Below, piece after piece: positions 6,463 to 11,600 of a stretch of DNA of 11,600 nt (its first letter is position 1; the number at the start of each line of letters is the position of its first letter). The notes beneath the pieces are model-generated. The model ran no database searches and was not told the origin of the DNA. It saw only the letters and a list, made by a program, of their open reading frames with translations. Position numbers and translations under genes: made by a program. This DNA comes from Bacillota bacterium (lineage in GTDB: Bacteria; Bacillota; Clostridia; Tissierellales; Sedimentibacteraceae), in the NCBI GenBank assembly GCA_023425285.1, contig JAFACY010000050.1, positions 1-11,600 of the forward strand, written 5' to 3'.

Positions 6463-7011
6463 ATGTTCACACAAACAAGATACGATTCAGACAGATTATA
6501 TTTACGGATTATGAAACCAAACAGTGCGTCGGAAGTTCTGGATTACTATAAAAGAAACCACAGCTTTCTCAGCGAATGGGAGCCGAAGCATCCGAGAGAT
6601 TTCTACACCTTGTCATACCATAAGAGAAAGCTCAATACTGAATATGGCATGTTTAAGGATAAAAGCCTGGTGAGGTTCTGGATTATCAAAAAGGATGACA
6701 ATAAGCTCATAGGCAATGTGTGCTACAGCAATATAATTATGGGAAATTTCAAATCATGTTTTTTAGGATACAAATTGGATAAGGACGAAATAAATAAGGG
6801 TTATATGACGGAAGCCATAAAAAGAACGGTTAAGATAATGTTTGATGATTTTGAGCTTCACAGGATAGAAGCAAATGTGGTTCCCAGAAATTCACGGTCT
6901 CTCAAGGTAATGGAAAAGCTCGGCTTTGAGAAGGAGGGCCTTTCAAAACGCTACCTTGAGATTAACGGAAAATGGGAGGACCACATCCATTTTGCTGTTT
7001 ACAATGATTGA
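6463..7011 (+). CDS. GNAT-family N-acetyltransferase (RimJ/RimL-like)
   Basis: The start is ATG 6463, preceded at 7 bases by AAGGAG (6450-6455), giving 182 residues, normal for this family. The open frame extends back to ATG 6355, but the upstream codons fall in the promoter and leader hairpin and look non-coding. RimJ/RimL-type features are the N-terminal RLYLRIMKP strand (11-19), the acetyl-CoA-binding loop INKGYMTEAI (110-119), the HRIEANVVPRNSRSLKVMEKLGFEKEG block (133-159) and a C-terminal YLEINGKWEDHI segment. These enzymes move an acetyl group from acetyl-CoA to protein N-termini or small amines; the acceptor here is unknown. Its last 13 bases overlap the convergent MATE gene and no hairpin terminator is seen. 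A stable leader hairpin could affect mRNA stability or translation. Confidence 0.85.
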   Translation: MFTQTRYDSDRLYLRIMKPNSASEVLDYYKRNHSFLSEWEPKHPRDFYTLSYHKRKLNTEYGMFKDKSLVRFWIIKKDDNKLIGNVCYSNIIMGNFKSCFLGYKLDKDEINKGYMTEAIKRTVKIMFDDFELHRIEANVVPRNSRSLKVMEKLGFEKEGLSKRYLEINGKWEDHIHFAVYND

Positions 7012-8363
7012 TTGTTCCATTGATTAAATATGGATTTCATATAATATACTATAGCAGGAACAGCAATTAAAAATGCAGCAACCTCTGAAATAGTAAATGA
7101 ATACCAGAACAAATCCAGACCGCCTATTTTTGATAAGATATAGGCAGCAGGCAGCAGCACTATCAATTGTCGGGCAAATGAAATGAGTAAGCTGAGAATT
7201 CCTCTGCCAAATGCCTGAAATGTGGAGCTTATTGTTATACCGACAGCGGCTGGAGCAAATGTCCAGCTTATGATTTTAAGTGCTTTAATACCTATGCTCA
7301 TCATTTCTTCATTGCTGTCAAACAATTTGAGCATGGGCTCTGCGAAGAACTGAAAAATAAGTGTTCCCAAAACCATAATGAGCAAAGAAAATATGAGTGT
7401 AGTTTTTAAGGAGCCTAACACTCTTTCTTTATTTTTTGCACCGAAATTGTATCCTATAATTGCCCTGTGTGCCTGCATCATACCAAACACCGGCATAAAT
7501 ACGAAGGACTGAAGCTTGAAGTATATTCCAAGGACGGATACCGCAGCTTCGCTGAAGGATATCAATATTATGTTCAGTCCGCTTATCATTACGGAGGCTA
7601 AGGACTGCATTACAATTGCAGGCAATGAAACAGAAAATATATCCTTTAAAATTGCTTTTTCAAATTTAAAACCCCTGAGTTTCACTTCTATTGACGTATC
7701 CTTTTTAAATACATAGAAAATTATAATCAGAGATACGAGCTGTCCTATAACTGTTGCGTATGCCGCGCCTTCTACGCCCATTGCCGGAAATCCCAGGAGC
7801 CCGAAAATCATTATGGGATCAAGTATAATATTGGCTATGGCTCCTGCTAACTGAGCCAGCATGGGTGTCATGGTGTTTCCCGTAGACTGAAGTATTGACA
7901 TGCCTGCGTGATATATGAAATTGCTGAATGAATAAATCAATATTATTCTTAAATACTGTGAGGTTAAAATATGTAAATATGGGTCATCCGTAAAAATAGA
8001 AACAAAGAAATCAGTGAAAAATACCCCTGTGAACACCATTATAACGGAATAAATTATGCTTATTACGATGCTGTGGCTTGCAGCCTTGTTTGCCGTTTCC
8101 ATGTCTCCCGCCCCAAGTCGTCTCGCAATAATTGACGATGTGCCTGCTCCTGTTCCCACAAACAGTGCAACCAGAATTTGCTGCATGGGAAATGCAAGAG
8201 ATACTGCCGTCAATGCCTCCATTCCTATTTTTGCTACGAATATACTGTCAACCACATTGTACATAGCTTGTATAAACATTGAAAATATAGGTGGTAGGGA
8301 CATACCTATCACAAGCTTTGTCATGGATTCGGTTCCCATTTTATTTTGTCTCAAATCACTCAT
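6999..8363 (-). CDS. MATE-family efflux transporter
   Basis: This 454-residue protein has about twelve hydrophobic segments arranged as two homologous halves. The first helix (LPPIFSMFIQAMYNVVDSIFV), the AVSLAFPMQQ segment and the GTGAGTSSIIARRLGAGD loop are typical of NorM/VmrA-like MATE proteins, which export cationic drugs or other compounds in exchange for Na+ or H+. Substrate and coupling ion cannot be read from sequence. The start ATG 8363 has AAGGAG 6 bases upstream (8375-8370). It is transcribed away from folD out of a shared 140-base intergenic region, and its 3' end overlaps the GNAT gene by 13 bases. Confidence 0.9.
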   Translation of the reverse strand: MSDLRQNKMGTESMTKLVIGMSLPPIFSMFIQAMYNVVDSIFVAKIGMEALTAVSLAFPMQQILVALFVGTGAGTSSIIARRLGAGDMETANKAASHSIVISIIYSVIMVFTGVFFTDFFVSIFTDDPYLHILTSQYLRIILIYSFSNFIYHAGMSILQSTGNTMTPMLAQLAGAIANIILDPIMIFGLLGFPAMGVEGAAYATVIGQLVSLIIIFYVFKKDTSIEVKLRGFKFEKAILKDIFSVSLPAIVMQSLASVMISGLNIILISFSEAAVSVLGIYFKLQSFVFMPVFGMMQAHRAIIGYNFGAKNKERVLGSLKTTLIFSLLIMVLGTLIFQFFAEPMLKLFDSNEEMMSIGIKALKIISWTFAPAAVGITISSTFQAFGRGILSLLISFARQLIVLLPAAYILSKIGGLDLFWYSFTISEVAAFLIAVPAIVYYMKSIFNQWNNQSL

Positions 8364-8385
8364 GTCCTGCTCCTTTTTATAGACT

Positions 8386-8421
8386 ATTATATATGTTAAT
8401 CAATTTGATACAAGTTGTCAA
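8386..8421 (-). promoter_or_regulatory. Promoter region of the MATE gene
   Basis: On the - strand, a perfect -35 TTGACA (8421-8416) lies 17 bases from TAACAT (8398-8393). Alternatively, TTGTAT with a 16-base spacer precedes a perfect TATAAT (8391-8386). Both would start transcription a short way upstream of ATG 8363. Confidence 0.5.
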
Positions 8422-8428
8422 TTTAATA

Positions 8429-8458
8429 TTGTAATATGTAAGGTTTTTGATATATACT
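8429..8458 (+). promoter_or_regulatory. Promoter of the folD-aldolase operon
   Basis: TTGTAA (8429-8434), an 18-base spacer and TATACT (8453-8458) lie 46 bases before ATG 8504. This puts transcription initiation downstream of TTG 8447, so the longer N-terminus read from there is not real. Confidence 0.45.
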
Positions 8459-8503
8459 ACTATTAGAAGACTATTTTATTTTTATTTAAAACAGGAGATG
8501 AAA

Positions 8504-9361
8504 ATGGGCGATTTAATAAAGGGCAAGGTTGTTGCGGACGTTATTACTCAGGAAGTTAAAAAAGCGGCTGAAGAAATCAGGCGAGAAGGTATAAATCCCA
8601 AGCTTATGATTGTAAGAGTGGGAGAAAGAGAAGACGATCTGGCTTATGAAAGAGCGGCATTAAAAAGAATGGAAGCATGCAATATATTGTGTGAGGTTTT
8701 TAATTTGCCTGCAGATATCAGTCAGGAGGATTTTGCTTCAGAACTTAAAAAAATAAATGATGATGAATCTGTTCACGGCATACTTCTGTTCAGACCTCTT
8801 CCGAAGCAAATCAATGAGGATGATGTTAAATTTATTATCACACCTGAAAAAGACATAGACTGCTTTAATCCTATAAATGCCGCAAAGGTTTATGAAGGTG
8901 ATGAAACAGGATTTCCGCCATGCACACCTCTGGCTGCTATGGAAATATTAAAATATAACAAGGTTAATTTAAAGGGAAGCAATTCTGTTGTACTTGGCAG
9001 ATCCATGGTGGTAGGCAAGCCCATGGCCATGCTTTTACTGAAGGAGGATGCAACTGTTACTGTTTGTCATTCCAAAACAAAAAATTTAAGTGATATAACA
9101 AGAAATGCTGATATATTAATTGCTGCAATCGGAAAATCACAAATGGTGGACGGCACATTTGTAAAGGACGGTGCAGTTGTAATAGATGTTGGAATAAATG
9201 TGGACGAAGATGGAAATATGACAGGTGACGTAAAAACGGATGAATGTGTTGACAAAGCAAGCATGATTACTCCTGTTCCCGGAGGGGTCGGCTCTGTTAC
9301 GACGGCTATACTGGCAAAGCATGTTATAAAGGCATGCAGGCTTTTGAATAAATTTAAATAA
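8504..9361 (+). CDS. folD: FolD: methylenetetrahydrofolate dehydrogenase / methenyltetrahydrofolate cyclohydrolase, variant active site
   Basis: FolD interconverts 5,10-methylene-, 5,10-methenyl- and 10-formyl-tetrahydrofolate in the cytoplasm. ATG 8504, with AGGAG at 8493-8497, gives 285 residues (E. coli about 288). Family marks are IVRVGE (36-41), HGILLFRPLP (91-100), KDIDCF (116-121), PPCTP (138-142), the NADP-site block VVLGRSMVVGKP (162-173), VTVCHSKT (185-192), VVIDVGIN (225-232) and ITPVPGGVG (255-263). By ungapped comparison with E. coli FolD (recalled), Tyr48 matches Tyr50 and Asp117 or Asp119 of KDID matches the conserved Asp121. The catalytic Lys position (Tyr+4) is Ala52, with a Lys at Tyr+6 (Lys54), and the conserved Gln of VQLPLP is Phe96. 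I recall similar AYER..xKR / LLFRPLP sequences in other Clostridia, so this is probably a lineage variant and not decay. It lies 12 bases upstream of the aldolase gene. Confidence 0.93.
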   Translation: MGDLIKGKVVADVITQEVKKAAEEIRREGINPKLMIVRVGEREDDLAYERAALKRMEACNILCEVFNLPADISQEDFASELKKINDDESVHGILLFRPLPKQINEDDVKFIITPEKDIDCFNPINAAKVYEGDETGFPPCTPLAAMEILKYNKVNLKGSNSVVLGRSMVVGKPMAMLLLKEDATVTVCHSKTKNLSDITRNADILIAAIGKSQMVDGTFVKDGAVVIDVGINVDEDGNMTGDVKTDECVDKASMITPVPGGVGSVTTAILAKHVIKACRLLNKFK

Positions 9362-9373
9362 AGAAGGTGTATT

Positions 9374-10399
9374 ATGAGATTTATTGATTTAAGAAGTGAT
9401 ACGGTTACAATGCCTACGGAAGAAATGAGACTGGCTATTGCTAATGCTGAGGTTGGCGACGATGTTTACGGAGATGACCCGACGATTAATAAGCTTGAAA
9501 AATTGGCTGCCGAAAAGGTTGGCAAAGAAGCTGCTTTGTTTGTTCCCAGCGGCACATTCGGAAATCAGTTGGCGCTATTGACACATACAAGAAGAGGACA
9601 GGAAGTAATTGTCGGCAGAGACAATCACATAGTCTTGCATGAAGTAGGGGGGTCGGCAGTTATAGCAGGAGTACAGCTCAGGACGTTGGAAACCGTAAAT
9701 GGGGTAATGAAGCCGGAGGATGTGAAAAATGCAATCAGACCGGATGACATACACGAACCTGAAACCGGACTTATTTGTATTGAGGAAGCTCACGGCTGCG
9801 GCGCGGTTGTTCCGTTAAGCATTTTGAGAGAGATTAAGCAAATAGCCGAAAATAACTCCATACCTGTACACATGGATGGTGCAAGACTGTTTAATGCCGC
9901 CGCATCCTTAGATGCAGACCCTAAGGAAATTGCCGCATGCTGTGATACCGTAATGTTTTGCCTGTCCAAGGGTCTTGCGGCACCTGCCGGCTCGATGTTA
10001 GCGGGAAGCAAGAGCTTTATAGACAAAGCGAGAAAATACAGAAAGCTTATGGGCGGCGGAATGAGGCAGGTAGGAATTCTTGCGGCTGCAGGTATTATTG
10101 CACTGGAGAAAATGGCTGACAGACTATATGAGGATCATGAAAAGGCTAAGTACATGGCACAAAGATTATCTGAGCTGCCGGGTGTGGAGGTTATAAAGGA
10201 CAGGCTGGATATAGACATGATTTTCTTTAAGATGGGAGAGGATGTTATACCGGAAAAAACCTTGATAGAAGGGCTGTATGAGAAAAATATAAAAATAAAC
10301 GGTACAGAAGCCGGCGAATACAGATTCGTATGCCACATAGATATTACTAAAGAAAATATTGATTTTGTAATTGATACGATGAAGGAATTAATAGGATAA
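9374..10399 (+). CDS. ltaE: Low-specificity threonine aldolase (PLP-dependent)
   Basis: This enzyme cleaves threonine or allo-threonine to glycine and acetaldehyde using pyridoxal phosphate. The 341 residues are the usual length. Visible features are the N-terminal DLRSDTVTMP (5-14), GDDVYGDDPT (28-37), the PLP-phosphate region VPSGTFGNQ (57-65), His85 in DNHIV, HMDGARLFNA (166-175, with the PLP-ring Asp168), and the Schiff-base lysine Lys199 in CLSKGLAAPAGS. IEEAH (136-140) stands where many relatives have ENTH. ATG 9374 has AAGAAGG upstream and follows folD by 12 bases, so the two are an operon. Glycine from this reaction can feed the glycine cleavage or serine hydroxymethyl routes that load the folate pool used by FolD; this link is inference. 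Some members act on other beta-hydroxy amino acids. Confidence 0.9.
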   Translation: MRFIDLRSDTVTMPTEEMRLAIANAEVGDDVYGDDPTINKLEKLAAEKVGKEAALFVPSGTFGNQLALLTHTRRGQEVIVGRDNHIVLHEVGGSAVIAGVQLRTLETVNGVMKPEDVKNAIRPDDIHEPETGLICIEEAHGCGAVVPLSILREIKQIAENNSIPVHMDGARLFNAAASLDADPKEIAACCDTVMFCLSKGLAAPAGSMLAGSKSFIDKARKYRKLMGGGMRQVGILAAAGIIALEKMADRLYEDHEKAKYMAQRLSELPGVEVIKDRLDIDMIFFKMGEDVIPEKTLIEGLYEKNIKINGTEAGEYRFVCHIDITKENIDFVIDTMKELIG

Positions 10400-10433
10400 A
10401 AAATGTGCCATCCCTAGCGGGATGGCACATTTT
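10400..10433. terminator. Strong bidirectional terminator
   Basis: A perfect 15-bp stem (10400-10414 with 10419-10433; core TGTGCCATCCC) closes on the 4-base loop TAGC and ends in A/T tracts on both sides. It starts directly after the aldolase stop codon and lies just downstream, on the - strand, of the TlpA-like gene, so it serves both convergent operons. Confidence 0.92.
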
Positions 10434-10438
10434 AAATT

Positions 10439-10984
10439 TTATTCTTCTTCAAAGAGTCCATATAATTGTTCCATCTGGGTATATGTGAGCATTCCTACAT
10501 AAGCGCCTACTGCTTCACCCTTTTTGTTTATGGCAAGTGTGGTCGGATACGAACGGACACCGTAATTGTTATTGACCTTCATATCTCCGTCGAGAACTAC
10601 CGTGAGATTTAATTTCATTTCATCAACAAATCCCTGTACCTTTTCTTTGGTTTCTCCCACGTTTATTGCGATAATGAGCAAATCATCTTCGTGAGCTTTC
10701 TGCAGCTCTTCAAGATCAGGCATTTCTATCACACAAAATCCGCACCAGGTCGCCCAGAAATTCAGGATTACATTCTTATCCTTAATAGCTTCGCTTAATT
10801 TTATCTTGGTTCCGTCAAGTGCTTCAAGTTCAAAATCAGGGGCTATAAGCGGATCCTTGGGATTTTTTATCTCAGGGGTTTCCTCAGGGGCTTGCTCGGG
10901 AGTTTCCTCAGGAGCGGGTATAATTGGGTCAGTACAGCCTGCAAGCAGTATTGCAATCATTAATAATATCAGAATTTTCTTCAT
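10439..10984 (-). CDS. TlpA/ResA-like thiol-disulfide lipoprotein
   Basis: The 181-residue product has a short basic and hydrophobic signal peptide with a lipobox LLAGC (Cys17), so it should be lipid-anchored on the outer face of the membrane. A Pro/Glu-rich linker follows (about 24-39, repeated PEETPE units). The thioredoxin-like domain begins with APDFELEALDG (48-58) and carries the redox motif WCGFC (Cys81, Cys84) and the cis-proline in SYPTT (Pro147). This is the AhpC-TSA/Redoxin/TlpA type, usually a reductant of extracytoplasmic disulfides, for example in cytochrome c maturation or oxidative-stress repair. No CcdA-like membrane electron donor is in the window, so the partner is unknown. 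GAGGG lies 5 bases upstream of ATG 10984. It is 53 bases downstream of ispE with no terminator between them, so they may be co-transcribed. Confidence 0.9.
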   Translation of the reverse strand: MKKILILLMIAILLAGCTDPIIPAPEETPEQAPEETPEIKNPKDPLIAPDFELEALDGTKIKLSEAIKDKNVILNFWATWCGFCVIEMPDLEELQKAHEDDLLIIAINVGETKEKVQGFVDEMKLNLTVVLDGDMKVNNNYGVRSYPTTLAINKKGEAVGAYVGMLTYTQMEQLYGLFEEE

Positions 10985-11037
10985 AGTGTCCCTCGCATTT
11001 GTTTTATAAATTTGTTAATACCCAAATAATCTCAAAC

Positions 11038-11600
11038 TTAATCAAGTATTTCAACGCCAAAAGTATTAGTACTTACCTTGTGTACCTGAGGATATGCATC
11101 GTTAAATGCTTCGTATGCTGTGTCTAAGCTTTTCGCGTCAGGGAACAATCCGTATATTGCCGAGCCGCTTCCCGTCATTAAAGAGCTTACTGCACCATGC
11201 TGCAGCATAATGCTTTTTATGAGATTTATTTCAGGATGAAATTTTTCCACTACTCTTTCTAAAGTGTTTGCCGCCGATTTTGCAGTATTTAGATGGTCAC
11301 CGCAGTCTATGTAATGAATTATTTTGTTATCTGCATGCAAATTATAGCTGTCCGGAGTGAGATTATTGTATACAAAGGCGGTTGACATTGAAAATTCGGG
11401 CTTAATCAACAGAATATTGTCCCATTTAAAGTCATTTAATTTCGTGAGCTTTTCACCTATTCCCTCTGCCAGGTAAGTTCCTCCGTTTATACAGAAGGGA
11501 ACATCGGCGCCTGTTTTAACACCTATGTATAAAAGCTCCTCGTTGGATAATCTCAGCTGCCAAAGCTTATTAAGTCCTTTAATAATTGCGGCGGAGTTGC
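11038..11600 (-). CDS. ispE: 4-diphosphocytidyl-2-C-methyl-D-erythritol kinase, C-terminal part
   Basis: The gene runs off the right edge; 186 residues are visible, from codon 11598-11596 to TAA 11040-11038. IspE is a GHMP kinase that phosphorylates CDP-methylerythritol in the MEP (non-mevalonate) isoprenoid pathway. The visible part begins NSAAIIKGLN, which matches the end of the ATP-binding GLGGGSSNAA segment. It continues through GADVPFCINGGTYLAEGIG, with the conserved GADVPF and G-A-EG residues, and ends with the GHMP C-terminal motif LMTGSGSAIYGLF. The N-terminal third lies outside the window. An internal TTG near 11409 is not a start, because the frame stays open and homologous to the edge. 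No defect is visible in this part. Confidence 0.92.
   Translation of the reverse strand, partial: NSAAIIKGLNKLWQLRLSNEELLYIGVKTGADVPFCINGGTYLAEGIGEKLTKLNDFKWDNILLIKPEFSMSTAFVYNNLTPDSYNLHADNKIIHYIDCGDHLNTAKSAANTLERVVEKFHPEINLIKSIMLQHGAVSSLMTGSGSAIYGLFPDAKSLDTAYEAFNDAYPQVHKVSTNTFGVEILD

Noticed and set aside
8056..8382. 108-codon open frame on the plus strand
   Set aside because: It is antisense to the MATE gene with no ribosome site or recognisable motif.
8447..8503. Longer FolD start at TTG 8447
   Set aside because: There is no ribosome site, it overlaps a likely -10 box, and the added residues do not fit FolD. ATG 8504 has AGGAG at 6 bases.
11038..11409. A complete 123-residue protein starting at TTG 11409
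   Set aside because: The frame stays open to the window edge and the upstream part reads as the IspE core, so this is the tail of a larger gene.
1..11600. CRISPR arrays, tRNA or rRNA genes, insertion-sequence transposases
   Set aside because: No direct-repeat array, cloverleaf or rRNA-like sequence, or transposase coding region was recognised on either strand.

Overview
The window looks like chromosomal DNA of an AT-rich, low-GC Gram-positive anaerobe, probably Clostridia or Tissierellia. The basis is AT-rich intergenic DNA, strong AGGAG-type ribosome sites, TTG and GTG starts, intrinsic terminators, AsnA-type asparagine synthetase, MEP-pathway IspE and a FolD of a type I associate with Clostridia. 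TGA is a normal stop here (3043-3045 and 7009-7011). Genus cannot be assigned from the sequence.

Layout: (1) 51-3114 (+) is a three-gene operon with its own promoter and terminator. It holds an HSL-type alpha/beta-hydrolase interrupted by an in-frame TGA, a condensation-domain-like acyltransferase with an HxxxDG motif, and a zinc-ribbon protein with six predicted membrane helices (DUF6320-like). (2) 3133-4062 (+) is a lone KilA-N-domain gene with its own promoter and terminator. It carries a perfect 32-bp palindrome inside its coding sequence. (3) 4068-6271 (-) is an MFS transporter followed by asnA. (4) 6342-7011 (+) is a GNAT acetyltransferase whose leader contains a two-part GGGGACA/TGTCCCC hairpin. 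It converges on, and overlaps by 13 bp, (5) a MATE transporter at 6999-8363 (-). (6) 8429-10433 (+) holds folD and a threonine aldolase, ending in a strong terminator. (7) 10439-11600 (-) holds a TlpA-like thiol-disulfide lipoprotein and, upstream of it, ispE, which runs off the right edge.

Working together: folD and the aldolase plausibly join glycine/threonine metabolism to the tetrahydrofolate one-carbon pool. AsnA makes asparagine, and its partner MFS protein may carry a related solute. The first operon is the best candidate for an uncharacterised system: an acyltransferase and an esterase of opposite chemistry beside a membrane protein. In this strain the esterase carries a stop codon and lacks the expected catalytic Asp, so it may be decaying. 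The most unusual DNA-level features are the intragenic palindrome, the leader hairpin of the GNAT gene, and a FolD that departs from the canonical enzyme at two active-site positions.
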